Below, piece after piece: positions 21,250 through 31,899 of a stretch of 64,000 nt of DNA. The notes under the pieces are model-generated. The model saw only the letters and a program-made list of their open reading frames with translations, had not been told where the DNA came from and did not search any database. Every line of letters begins with the position of its first letter. The stretch's first letter is position 1. The stretch is taken from contig RDEW01000033.1 of the NCBI GenBank assembly GCA_011109175.1, positions 310,001 through 374,000 of the forward strand, written 5' to 3'. This DNA is from Dicyema japonicum. Taxonomy: Eukaryota; Dicyemida; Rhombozoa; Dicyemidae. The translations under genes were made by a program, and so were the position numbers.

Positions 21250-21905
21250 GGACAATAAACCTAACTATAGCGTGTCCATTCAAAATGGCCTCTTTCAAAA
21301 TGGCCTCCAATTATTTTTACAGGTTTTGGATAAGTTCATCAATAAACATCACGAGATTTTAACTAAATATATCGCTTTATCTAGGACCTGTTAAAATCAA
21401 TTTTTATAAGATTTTAAAAAGATGACTTTTTTACCTAAAGATGTCGAGGACCTTGGTAAAATCAATTTTTATAAGATTTTAAAAAGATGACTTTTTTACC
21501 TAAAGATGTCGAGGACCTTGTTAAAATCAATTTTTATAAGATTTAAAAAGATTACTTTTTTACCTAAAGATTTAAGATTTAAAAAAGATGACTTTTTTAT
21601 CTAAAGATGTTGAGGACCTTAGCAAAATGTTCCACTTACCCATACGACCCCTTAAAATCAATTTTTGTAAGATTTAAAAAAGATGACTTTTTTATCTAAA
21701 GATGTTGAGGACCTTAGCAAAATGTTCCACTTACCCATAGGACCCCTTAAAATCAATTTTTATAAGATTTAAAAAGATGACTTTTTTACCTAAAGATGTC
21801 GAGGACCTTAGTAAAATATCTCGTGATGTCTATTGATGAACTTATCCAAAACCTGAGAAATTTAATTGGAGGCCATTTTGAATGGGAACCAACTATAGCC
21901 CTCTG
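21250..21905. repeat. Fold-back structure: ~80-90 bp inverted repeats enclosing tandem repeats
   Basis: The left arm (about 21265-21370) and right arm (about 21815-21900) are inverted copies. Shared blocks are ccattcaaaatggcctcc, caggttttggataagttcat and catcacgagat. The left arm carries an extra duplication of tcaaaatggcc. Between the arms lie five copies of a ~65-95 bp unit starting aaaatcaatttttataagat and containing gatgtcgaggacctt. Copies 3 and 4 share an additional 30-base insertion (aaaatgttccacttacccat). There is no coding capacity. The design resembles fold-back (FB-like) transposons, but I have no proof of mobility and saw no target duplication. Confidence 0.75.
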
Positions 21906-22664
21906 CTAGGTGGAAAAACAAGTTTTGTAGTCTCAGATCATGGAACTCAGGTTATAACATCCATATATGCAAGAATTATAGTTTTCCGCAGGTTTTGGCT
22001 CTCAGGTCACTCAGTAATAAGAACTAGAGACAATGGAAAAACGTTAGGTGCCCCAGTTTACATGGTAGATTCTCAGATAAGATATGGTTGTCAGGTAACC
22101 TGGCTTTGATAGTCCTCTCTTGAAGTTATGTTGAAAGGAATTTATGGGGAGATATGGATCATATTGAGAATAATTTTTTTCTAATATTCTTGAAGATGAA
22201 CAGAGAATGGATACTGAATGTACAAAGGAGAGTCCTGTTCTTTCAGGTTTATGATTGGTCGATTGTTGGATAGCTTCCAGATGATCAGTTTTAACATTTA
22301 GCACTTTCTACATACTTTTGTAAGTATTTATCACATTTGTGTTCATATAAAGTATGGGGGAACTTTTTGATTTTTTCTGACTTTCTCAGGATCTCCTTCT
22401 CAAATAGCTGGATCCCCCTGATTTCTTGGGTTTAGTTTTGGATTTTTTCTTCTCGAAATATGGTAGAAATGATCTCTGAGTTAAAAGAAATCTAAAATCA
22501 ATGATTTAAAATGACTATAAATGATAGTTTGGTATCAAGTCGAAGTTCAAGAGGACATCGATTTTAAAGAAGTCAAAACTTCACTTCTCAAAATGAAGTA
22601 TAAATGAATTTTTGCTTTTGTCGAAAGATTTTATTGGCCATTTTCTAGTATTTAATTAATCAGT
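21906..22664. other. Unassigned AT-rich sequence
   Basis: Short open stretches on both strands without recognisable motifs. No repeat relationship found within the window. Confidence 0.35.
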
Positions 22665-22880
22665 TTATTAACTCGGATACACCAAAAAATAAGTTAGCAG
22701 TAAACAACTAATAAGTGCATTCAGTTTCCAATGTCAAAGAAACAGAGTCCTTCAACGTCACACAAGTCCACCCAGAACCAGAGTAAAAGGTAAAAGACGT
22801 CCATTCCTTGCAGTTTTGAAAACCCCTCCAGTGAGTGGGGGAGATCCTTTTTCATGCCAGTATAGTAATATAAAAGCATA
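22665..22880 (-). mobile_element. SINE family 2, diverged copy
   Basis: Aligns with the better copies at 24030-24350 and 62690-62997: shared blocks gtaaacaacta, gacgtccatt, aacccctccagt and the gtgggggagatccttttt stretch. The head is missing. Confidence 0.7.
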
Positions 22881-22889
22881 AAATTATTG

Positions 22890-23760
22890 AAAGTCATAGG
22901 ATAAGGGTTGTGTTATGGCATCGAACACACAATGGGGGTTACCTCTCATGATCGCGAGCCCAATGTTCTGAAAGACATTCTAGGCTCTCCCTTCCTCAGT
23001 CCTGCAAGCCACCCGATCAGCCAGATAAATTTTGTTGTGCTGAGGCCGAGCATGTCCGACGTCTCAACAGAGATCGACCCAATGCCACAGTACTTCTTCC
23101 TTTTTGAATCTTTGCAGTACTCACTACGGAACCCATGCACAATGATGACTTTAGCAGATTCCCATTTGAGAAAGTATCCTTGCACGTTGAGTCCTAAGCA
23201 AAACACCTCCTTTGGCTCATGATTGTTACGCCATCCGGCCTCTTCCATCACCTTTCAAGTCTGACGGGTTCCAGAAGGCAAGTAAACTCGGAGTCTTCTA
23301 CAGTCCTCATGATAGTCGAGTTTAGCATGGTATGGCGATGGAATCTCCATGTGCTCAGTCTGAATGACAGCGGATGCTTGTCCTTTCCTGTCAATCATCA
23401 CATCGACATCTGTGTTCCAAACAGGCATCGAGGCCTAACCGAAGAGCAACTCCAATAGTATCGTCATCCAAAAAAGTACAAACTCCGCGAACCGATAAGG
23501 CATTGAGTCAGGACCACGAATTCTCAGCGGACGGATTCAATAAATATTCCATTTTTTTGTTGAAGAAATTGTGAATACAGGGTCCAGACACAATCCTGTT
23601 TAAAAACATTAGATTGATTCGACCAAGGCGCAGCAACTTGCAAGGTACAAAATGTAGTAGAGAATGGCCTTCTAAGTACAAAGCCAAGAGTGTGATCTTT
23701 TAAGACAAGTGAACTCTTCAATCCGTACATAAGATAAGACAAATTCGGCAATTTCAACCG
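22890..23760 (-). mobile_element. Group B LINE C-terminal fragment
   Basis: Minus-strand pieces in order: FLDDDTIGVALRLGLDACLEH with RCRC, GDGRGR (the decayed DGKRPDG position), SISVETSDMLGLS, and LAIMRGNPHCVFDA at the end. Motif order and spacing follow the group B domain. Multiple frameshifts. Confidence 0.75.
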
Positions 23761-24029
23761 TCATAGAAACACAGAACTCCAGTCACGCCTGAGGGAATTG
23801 AACGAATTGGAGATATCCAGTTTCACAAGTTTACGCTCTTTAAAATTACAGAAGGAGGTAAATAAACGTGTCGATGAACGGCGGCCTCACAGCAGTGAGG
23901 GACACTAACACTCAGCTGTGTTGGAGATAACTCCTCGCCCAGATAGTTACGTATAAATTTCATTGAAAGCTTTGACTCTAAACGTCTCAAGAAATTCTCA
24001 AAAGCGATTGGATGAATACCACCGTTTAT

Positions 24030-24350
24030 TTTTTTTATTTTATTTATTTATTAACCCCGGGAAAGAAGTTAAAGTAAACAACTAATTAAGTGTATCCAGT
24101 TTCCACTTCTACAGAAAAAGTCCATCCGGAATCAGCATAAAGGTAAGACGTCCATTACATGCAGTTGTGGAAACCCCTCCAGTGGAGTGGGGGAGAGCAA
24201 ATGATCCTTTTTCGTGCCGGCCTGGCACTGGGCGTCACCTAGACAGGTGGATCACATGACGCCACTCTATTAGGAAGAGACAGGAGGAACAGACAAGCAA
24301 GCAGAAACTTCAACCAATTAGCCACGCAACACCACATGGCGCCACGCGTT
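24030..24350 (-). mobile_element. SINE family 2
   Basis: About 310 bases without coding capacity, ~90% similar by eye to 62690-62997. On the minus strand it begins ggcgccatgtggtgttgcgt, contains an A-box-like ggctaattggttg and a segment (gtggcgtcatgtgatccacc) resembling the 5' ends of the Jockey-like LINEs, and ends with a decayed version of their 3' hairpin (GGATACACTTAATTAG...) plus ggttaataaataaat. I see no clear B-box. Confidence 0.8.
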
Positions 24351-25138
24351 TGGTTTGTTGAACACATGTAAAAGAGCACTGTAGAAGAGGTTCCTCGCGA
24401 AAGGGTTGAAAAAATCATTGATTAGTCTGTTGGTCAATTTTTAATAGATCTTATTAGGTTTCGTCCTGCCTGGGCGATGCCAGAGACAAAATATTTTACA
24501 TGACCCGACCGTAGACCATCAATCCCAACACTGTTGGAGCTGTGAAAGGATCGAATTGCATTACCTCCTCTGAAACAACGGACACGTGGAGACTGCATTG
24601 AAGGTTACACACTTTATTTTTTAGACTAATTATTAAAGACAATCCGGTCACCAAGCGAAATATCATTAATTCTATTCGTTACTTATAACTCAGCGGCATC
24701 CAGAGTTTAATGACTTTTGTTTACTGATTATCATACTATCAAGTGAATCATAAAACTATACACGTGGACTACTTAACAGAATCCGTTGGGAAACAAATTT
24801 CCTCAATCATTAACTTGAGGTCATTCCTGTGAATAAATTTCAATATCACAAAAAATGACAAAAAAATCTATTCATATTAGACAGGTGGTTATATTCTATT
24901 GAGTCCCCTCAGCTCTCATAATCAAAATCATAATCCACCAATGTAATAGATGATTACATAAGTTTATAGAAGGAATATGTACATTGATGAATATTTCATT
25001 AATATTTATCATCATCAGGGACAATAGACATTGTTAATATTTATCAAACACTTTAACTAATAAGAACAACAAGAAGTAACTACAAAACGTGTGAGAATAA
25101 TATTTATTTTTTATTTGAAATTAAAGATTAAATATATA
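24351..25138. other. AT-rich sequence without recognisable features
   Basis: No coding motif, RNA or repeat identified on either strand. Confidence 0.45.
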
Positions 25139-25154
25139 TATTTAATTAAAATGA

Positions 25155-25680
25155 ATCAAATTGGCAGATCTTCTTGACATTCGGCAATGAACGGCATCAT
25201 TAAGAGGGCATTAGAATCGGCTGGATTCCGTTGCCGGATCGAACCGATTGGTCTATTTGACAACGGAAGACGCCCTGACGGCATGACCTCCTTTCCTTTT
25301 GAGCGAGGGCGAAACCTTGTATGGGATGTGACCTGTGTCTGCTCTTTCGCCCCAAGCAAAAAAAATTATTCACCGGGCAGACCTTCTTCTCAAGCAGAGG
25401 AAGTAAAAAATGCTAAATATTCGGATATCAGCGACAGGTACATTTTCGCACCTGTCGCGATTGAAACTTCGGGGAACTTTGGCCCTAAAACGCTGAAGTT
25501 CCTGAACCATTTGGGAAAACTACTAACTGACAAAACTGGTGATCTTCGTGAGACGAGATGGCTCAAGGAGAGGCTCTCGTTGGCTGTTGTCCGTGGGAAT
25601 AGCTTGTGCATCTCCCAACAGCTGAATTAAAATTAACTATTCTTTTTCCTTTTTCTTAATAAATAAAATAAATATATTTA
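25155..25680 (+). mobile_element. Group B LINE C-terminal endonuclease-like domain, best-preserved copy
   Basis: An uninterrupted frame from about 25187 to 25630. Motifs in order: NGIIKRALESAGF, EPIGLFDNGRRPDGM, GRNLVWDVTCVCSFAPS, YIFAPVAIETSGNFGP, LKFLNHLGKLL, LAVVRGNSLCISQQLN-stop. Related sequences at the C-terminus of invertebrate non-LTR reverse transcriptases share these blocks. The RPDG...WDVTC spacing is compatible with a PD-(D/E)XK-type nuclease core, which is my inference. The upstream Cys/His and RT regions are absent (5' truncation). The copy differs from the other group B copies, so it belongs to another subfamily. Confidence 0.88.
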
Positions 25681-25779
25681 ATAAATGAATCATATGTTGA
25701 ATGACTCTTCCATCCTACCATACTCCTTGACCAAACCCTCTGATGAAGATTGCATTATGAAAACTATTCCGCTAAAGAA

Positions 25780-25975
25780 TGAAGTGATGTCCGCGACGGT
25801 AGGACGTGGAAAAAAATGGAAGAGGGCGGACCTACTTCTCCACCTCTCTCGGAAGCGGAAGCCTGTAATGAAGATAGTATTGTCTCCCTTTTGTTCCTTC
25901 TTTGGATTAGTTAGTTATGACTGTTTGTGCTGGGCTTACAATGGTAAGCCTGGGTTAATAATTATAATAATCTAT
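25780..25975 (+). mobile_element. Jockey-like LINE 3' end with hairpin GGCTTAC/GTAAGCC
   Basis: Encodes LLLHLSRKRKP and FGLVSYDCLCWAY, like the terminal regions at 15050 and 45790-45900, then a compact stem GGGCTTAC-aatg-GTAAGCC and a gggttaataattataataat tail. 5'-truncated. Confidence 0.6.
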
Positions 25976-26065
25976 CAGTCGAATAGTCAGGAATATTTTA
26001 AAGCTATTCGACCACGTGGTACGTCTGAATATGATCTTAGAAGCCATGATTTATCTGGAGAAAGA

Positions 26066-26215
26066 TCCGCAGAATATTATTAATATTATTATTAACACTT
26101 TCACGAGAGCTATAATGTGCAGAATGATAGGGAAAGTTGAACGGTTCACTTCCATGCAGAACTTACACTGAGCACCACCACAAGAACAGGTGAACCGCAT
26201 GACGCCACGCCATTT
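26066..26215 (-). mobile_element. Short chimeric retroposon: Jockey 5' motif plus SINE/group A type tail
   Basis: On the minus strand it begins ggcgtcatgcggttcacctg, the 5' motif of Jockey-like copies at 38595, 54365 and 57580. About 100 bases later it ends in tatagctctcgtgaaagtgt followed by taataataata, the tail of SINE family 1. No coding capacity. Confidence 0.5.
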
Positions 26216-26419
26216 TTTTAATATGGAGTATTCAGATCGACCCTCGGAAAATTAAACTTGAAATCATCTTTTGTAAAATAAAAAGGCAAAAAACTTTACT
26301 AAAGAGTTATCTTGACCGTCTGGCTACGTTACTTCAATACTATTTTCCACGATAGTATTGAACCTCGGAATCCCTCGATATCTCTGAAACGGACAAACAT
26401 CTACAAGAAATAAAAGCAG

Positions 26420-26830
26420 CAATTTACCCGTGGATGAGTGCAGCAAAAAAGACAAGAGAAAGAGTTAGCTTGTTCCAGGCTTTTCTGTTCTTATTCAGAT
26501 CCCTTAGTGTGTTCAGGTAGTCACCAGATGCCAATGTTTTCTTTACGACTTTTAAGTCGTTTTGTAAAACGACCGGGAGGGTTGTTCTCGGTATTCCACG
26601 AAAGTGTTTAACATGGGAGGAGTAGTAATCTTCCATGGCAATATTCGAGTCCAACCTCAGGACATGTCCAAAAAGTCTCTAACGAGAGCTAATGATCTCG
26701 AGACTTATTGGTGTACAGTTACACTTAATTTGTCACGAAATAGTAAGCGTCAACTCAAACTATTATGGAAACGGAAGACTTGCACAGTAGGGCTTGCATT
26801 CTGACACCGTCTTTTTCATGCCGTCTCAGC
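26420..26830 (-). mobile_element. Group A LINE 3' fragment
   Basis: Encodes DSNIAMEDYYSSHVKHFRGI, PRTTLPVVLQNDLK and LNTLRDLNKNRKAWNKL, matching the C-terminus of the element at 15251-18252 (VPANIAMENYLMH, RVTLPTILNGDL, LDTLRELARSRGSWKRL). Frameshifted upstream. Confidence 0.85.
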
Positions 26831-26899
26831 AGAGGTCGGTTCCCAAGACATGCAGCCATCAAATGAATTGTGAAGCGCTCTTTTGAGGAGACTGGATTC

Positions 26900-27470
26900 C
26901 TTATTATTATTATTATTTAAGCCAAAGAAACACCGTCTTAACCAATAACTAATATTCAGGTGATCCCGGCATCTCTCAATAATCGGGCCATTTTTTCTCG
27001 ATGCTCCGACTGTGATCCCACGCATTTTTATACGGACGGGGGTCTTTTTCCTTTTCTCTTCTGAAATTGCCTCCAGTTGCCTCTATGATAGACTCGAGTG
27101 CTCTGGGGCAATTTCTTTATCTGTATATTTTTCTAGTAACTTTTTTGCTCTTGACTGGATATCTTGAATTTTTGTTAGGTTCGTTGCCGACAGGTTAGAT
27201 CCCCATGCAGCACATACATAGCCTATTGTTGGCTCGACATATTGCTTGTAGAGGGTCCCGATACCTGGCGGATAAATTCCTCCACAGTTCCAAAGGAAGG
27301 CCTTTACAAAATTGATCTTCTTTGCACAGGTTGATATGATAGATTCCACATGGGCTGAGAAGCAGAGGAAAGTATCAAAAGTTACTCCCAGTATCTTCTG
27401 CGTTTTCTTTTGTGGTATAGGTACTCCATTTAACGTGACATCAATTGTTTGACGTGACATTAAGGAACTA
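26900..27470 (-). mobile_element. Jockey-like LINE (subfamily JC) RT C-terminal and 3' end
   Basis: Open frame with KILGVTFDTFLCFSAHVES, CAKKINFVKAFLWNCGG and LYKQYVEPTIGYVCAAWGS, typical of the region after the RT domain in Jockey/CR1-like elements. The 3' end (26900-27117) is ~97% identical by eye to 33060-33278. Confidence 0.85.
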
Positions 27471-28379
27471 AAGGTGGAGTGATCTTATAATCTAAAAACT
27501 CAAAATGCACTGATATAAGCAATTATTTGTTTTAGAACTCTGATATGACTGTTCAAATGTATATTTTTGCAATTTAATCGAAATATGTCCTTGAATATTT
27601 GTACGCCCCATAGTCACCACCAAGCTAAATATTTGGTAGTCGTTTGGTAGTGGAGAAAGTTGTCAGACAGTTTTGTCCACAAACAGATGACTCAAATAAA
27701 AACCTTACTTTTCTTCAAGTTTCCTCAATTTAGAAAGACAGTGAATAACAAATTTTTTAAAATTTTCAGTCCTAATGAACCACAATAGGATTATCACTAA
27801 TATTACTAATCCTTGAAATGTGGTTTTAATATTTCCTCATTATTTTACATAAATTAATTTATTGGAAATCATGGGTACCCCCAGAAAATATAAATACTCC
27901 AATTTCTGAAGCCCTTATCTTATCAATATGACGAATCACGAATTATTAATCAATAATACTTGATTTTAATAATTCTCCAATAAAACATATTTTCCAATAA
28001 GGGAGACTTTGTAGCTCCATAAAGAAGAATGTAATCTCTCGGAGAGTTTAGGGAAATGGGACATTGTCGTAATAACTGGAATGAAATAATGTAGTAACAG
28101 TTATATAAAAGTCATTGATTTGTTCGACTGCCATTATCAATCACTATATTTACGATAAGTGTCTCCCTTTTATTTGTATGACTTGTAAGAACTGAGAAAT
28201 ATTATTTGAACAAAGACCTGGCTAGGAACCTTATTAACTCTAAGAAACAACAAAACGTTAGAACCCTAGTAAGTCATTCCTCCTCAAGCAATATGTGCTT
28301 CGATCTTGCCTAACACTATGTTAACAAAATATTAAAAAAAGATGATAAAAAATCCTGTCAATAAAGGTTAATTAATAAT
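27471..28379. other. AT-rich sequence without recognisable features
   Basis: No gene recognised. The right end adjoins the stop codon of the SH3BGRL-like gene. Confidence 0.4.
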
Positions 28380-28715
28380 TTATTCGAGTTTAAGGAATTC
28401 TCGGACACACTCATACTCAACGGCATTATTAAAGTCTTCAAAGTTCTACATTCATAAGCCAAACACAACTCCGAGGTAGCAGTCGCCGTTGAATATTTGG
28501 GGAGGGCAGAAATCAGACTTATCGGCTTTTGTTATCCCACTCCTCATCCTGCTCTTACCTTCCTCATTGGAAGCCAGATCGACCAGAGTGTAGGGTATAT
28601 TATAGGAGTCCAAAGCGTCTATCATTCGCGTTTGATTAGATTTGATCTTGCATGGGATAATTTAAAATACCTTTAATTGAGCAGAAACAGATGAATAATA
28701 AACTATGATAGACAT
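28380..28715 (-). CDS. SH3BGRL: SH3BGRL-family thioredoxin-fold protein (3 exons)
   Basis: Small glutaredoxin-like cytosolic adaptor of the SH3BGR family, which lacks the catalytic CxxC of true glutaredoxins. Two 24-nt introns are removed to give exactly 96 codons (95 aa). The predicted protein begins MSIIVYYSSVSAQLK, continues IKSNQTRMIDALDSYN, IPYTLVDLASNEEGKSRMR and FCPPQIFNGDCYLG, and ends VEYECVREFLKLE. It aligns with human SH3BGRL without gaps over the first ~55 residues ([20 protein letters not shown]..., AANEENRKWMR, PPQIFNESQYRGD). There is no Cys pair at the active-site position, as expected. The gene is very small: two introns in 336 bp. Confidence 0.92.
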
Positions 28716-28824
28716 TAATCCGACACGTCAGGAAACCTAATTTTTATTCAAATTGGAATTATTTTTAATTAGGATTTAATTAATAATTTTCGGATTTTAA
28801 ATTTTTTTAAAATTAAATTTAAAA

Positions 28825-28885
28825 TTAAAAGTTAGTTTGGTTACCCTTGGTCTTTGGAAATAATTTTAATTTAATTAAAAAAAAA
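28825..28885 (+). repeat. Repeat tail shared with 20036-20095
   Basis: gttagtttggttacccttgg plus an adjoining T/A-rich tract occurs at both sites. It is probably the 3' end of an unidentified retroposon. Confidence 0.5.
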
Positions 28886-28889
28886 AAAC

Positions 28890-29530
28890 TCATTGTTTCG
28901 TCAATCCACAGCAGAAACTCCATCCCAACTTTTTTGGCTCTGAGATTCCAAACAATTTGAAAATTTGGCTTGCAAAATTCCTCAGTGGACGAAGAAGAAG
29001 AGTAATTTTACATTCCATGCTGACGACACTCTGGTCCTCGCTTATGCTGACGACATAATCTTGGAAATAAGAGACCAGTGTGTTCACACAGTGAGTACCT
29101 ACTTACAAGAATTACTGGATTACCTGAGCTGTTGGATTACGAGGAACCTATTACACACAAGTCCTGAAAAGTCTAGCACAATAATTTTTACTTCAAACAG
29201 AAGATTTACAAACTCGGCACTTTTTTACCCTCAATGGAATGTCAATCCCCTCCACTAATTCTACCAAAATACTGGGGATCACATACGACCCCTTTTGACT
29301 TTCAGCAAAGACGTCAGCAACGTAATTTCCTCTTCCCAACAAAAACTAAGCCATTTTTGTATGCAATACATTCAACCGACAATTAGCTACTCTGTGTTGC
29401 ATGGGACACAAACCTATCCTATACGAACCTAAAGAAAATCAATGTCTTTCAAGAAACAGTCACGACTGCCCTACAAAGGTTCTCCTCTCCACTTATGGCA
29501 ACTCCGTTCGAGGAACTTGTGAGAAGCCAA
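28890..29530 (+). mobile_element. Jockey-like LINE RT fragment
   Basis: LVLAYADDIILEIRD carries the catalytic Tyr-Ala-Asp-Asp. Also LDYLSCWITRNLLHTSPEKS, and after frameshifts PKYWGSHT and LFPTKTK-like pieces of the post-RT region. Decayed. Confidence 0.8.
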
Positions 29531-29900
29531 ATTTAAATCTCCAAAATACCTAGAATTGATTTGATAGAACTTATTTCTTGAAGTTTATACCTCCGTTCTA
29601 TCTCAATTTCCGAATTGAGAACTCGAGAGATGTCGCTGTCAACATCTTTCCTGAAATCCACTGTCACACTTTTACTGGATGGCAGGGATTTTAACAAAAT
29701 TAGTCCATGGAGTGAAGAGGCCCACAAAGCAAATGCGTATGAGATGCATGACTCAATGGAAAATTTACACTCGTTCTATTAGTCTCAGTGATTTTGGTCC
29801 TGTCTGACTCGAACCCTGGCGGAATTTTGATAAGGAATATTAAGCTGACATCATTAATTCCGAACTGTGTCTTTAAATCTAGGTCTAATTGGCCATTCAT
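29530..29900 (-). CDS. Unidentified multi-exon gene, probably partial
   Basis: Two minus-strand open segments look like coding exons: NGQLDLDLKTQFGINDVSLI-FLIKIPPGF (from an ATG at 29900) and KDVDSDISRVLNSEIEIERR-YKLQEISSIKSIL. Several GT..AG segments of about 19-25 nt between them could be introns, but no splice model is clearly best. I do not recognise the protein. Its start is only about 175 bp from the divergent start of the ENT gene, so the two may share a promoter region. The 3' end touches a LINE fragment at 29530, so the gene may be truncated there. Confidence 0.4.
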
Positions 29901-30075
29901 TCTCTAATGACGAGGTAACTGACGACAGCAGAAATTGAAGGATCCGTACATGGAGTCGACCTAAAACAGAGTTCTTACAGAAATACGGATGTAAAACTGA
30001 ATTCTAATGGACTGAAATGTCAGAAATAGGCGGAAATATTTCCTATAAATTATAACATAGCGCTTGTCAATAATA

Positions 30076-31518
30076 ATGTATAGCTGCAGAGGATTCTTTT
30101 ACATTTCTGGACTGATATCTCTGCTCACGTGGAATATAACCATCAACATAAGCTATGAGGTTGTCCCTAACATAATCTGCAGTATTTTGTAGTATATCGT
30201 CTTAATTCAGGTAAGGAAGAAAACCAAGGCATCATCAACTTGGCGGATTCATTTATAAATGATATTGTCATTATTTCTCAAACGATGATCTTTCTCGTTG
30301 TTGTGAGCAGTTTTTTCCACCGTCCTCAAGGGTAGAGACTTTACTCTATTTCAGGGGAAAGGAAATATACTACATCGCTGTGACAAACTGTGTAATGCTG
30401 GTGGGATACGTTATAATGACAATCCTGACATTCATAGACTCAACAAACTGTATCGTTACTCCTTAAACATAGGGAAGAGAGGTTTCATATATTTGAACTA
30501 TTTCATCATTTCTGTGATGCAAGGTCTCCTGTTTTGATATTTCAGTCGCCTCTGGGTGGATGCAGGTGTCCCTGTTTTCCATGGCGGGGATCTTCCAGGA
30601 GGAAGTCAATCTCTTCCCCTCGCTGATCACAGGCATGGTAATTTTGGTAACACAACAGAATCTCTGTGGATTCATCACCACGATTTTCTTGATTCTATTA
30701 AAAATTGGTAGTCAAAGTCTTTATTTCAGTCAACATTGACACGTGGAAGTTAGTAGCCATCTACTACTCCTTGGCTGCAGGAACGTCCATTGCTGGCCTT
30801 ATTTTATGCAAATTTATAAACTTGCATGTATAAATGGTCGAATATTATAGCCATTATACATTAAAGCTAAGAAATCCACGGAGGAACGTGCTTCATGGAA
30901 GATAGAAATCCGCAACGACCTCAAACGGCTCTTATCGGCCTTCAAAATGGTTTGAATGGAAGTTAACCTAAATAGTGCTACCCTGCAGTGCTTTCGACAT
31001 ACACAATCTTCACAGTTACACTTCTCGTGTTCCCTGCCGTCTTGAGGAACTCTGCTCCACTCAGTATTAATCTCCCGGTGGACTGGTACGGCATAATTTG
31101 TTCCTTCGTCATTTTCAACACTCTTGCCTTTGCCACATCCCCAATTCCCGGGTTTTGGAAATTTGTTAGATTACTTAATAACCTAGCCACCGCCCAAATT
31201 CTCAATTTTGGCAGCTCTATTAAGAATCCTCACTCTTCCCCTTTTCATATTCGGGAACAGCTTCTCCACTAATCGAACTCTTCCTGCGGCGATTCCAGAT
31301 TGGATGTTTGTGACCACCAGCATCATTTTTTCAGTATCACATGGATACTTATCAAGTCTTTGTGCGGCACATGCCCCTGAGTACAGCAATGTAATAAATT
31401 TAGATATGCAAGTGGCTATGAGAGAGAGGCCGGGTATTTGACCTCCCTATTTACGTCGGCAGGACTTCTCAGTGGAGGGTTCGGTAGCAAATTAATCAAG
31501 TATATCATTACAAACTGA
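30076..31518 (+). CDS. Equilibrative nucleoside transporter (SLC29/ENT family), 10 exons
   Basis: Membrane transporter for nucleosides. The frame starts MYSCRGFFYISGLISLLTWN, matching the first ENT helix (LGLGTLLPWNFF). Nine introns (29, 23, 23, 22, 22, 23, 26, 22 and 23 nt; the first at 30182-30210) are removed to leave exactly 410 codons. Conserved blocks in order: QTMIFLVVVSSFFHRPQ, VASGWMQVSLFSMAGIFQEE (compare GAILQGSLFGLAGLLP), VLSTYTIFTVTLLVFPAV, LAALLRILTLPLFIFGN, IIFSVSHGYLSSLCAAHAPE (compare FAFSNGYLASLCMCF), and EREAGYLTSLFTSAGLLSGG at the end. The hydrophobic pattern fits 11 helices. It is shorter than human ENT1 (456 aa), mainly in the central cytoplasmic loop. No frame breaks. 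The specific paralog is undetermined. Confidence 0.94.
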
Positions 31519-31659
31519 TTTAACAAATTACATTTGTTTATCCTACATTATTCCATAATACTGTATTGTTACACTACAGCAAACAGACTCCCCGTTGCAC
31601 GAATCAGAGGATTATTTTTATGGGATTTTTAATAAAAAATAATATATTACGCAGAAAGG

Positions 31660-31860
31660 AGACCATCTAGAGGCCAAAGACTCCGTTCGTCTCAACAACG
31701 ATAGGCTTTACATAGAATCTGGATGTGAGACAGTCGAATTTTCGTATTTTAGAATTTTCGAGTGTTCGTGCAGCTTCCCAATCATGGTAAGACTTTCTGA
31801 AGGAAAGAGTGCTGGAGGTGGAGAGACTACATCCATGTAGTCTAATATTCATGGCTGTAC
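31660..31860 (-). mobile_element. Group B LINE fragment
   Basis: Minus-strand frame SRFYVKPIVVETNGVFGL matches the PVAIETSGNFGP block of group B; upstream is a diverged linker. Only about 200 bases remain. Confidence 0.65.
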
Positions 31861-31899
31861 GAATCTTCGATCAGGACCAACTAAAACAAATTTAAAAAT

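Noticed and set aside
21032-21394. 120-codon plus-strand frame left of the fold-back structure
   Set aside because: It runs into the inverted-repeat arm and the tandem array, has no recognisable domain, and overlaps repeat sequence on its right half.
30463-31389. Minus-strand open frames opposite the ENT gene
   Set aside because: They are shadows of ENT exons.
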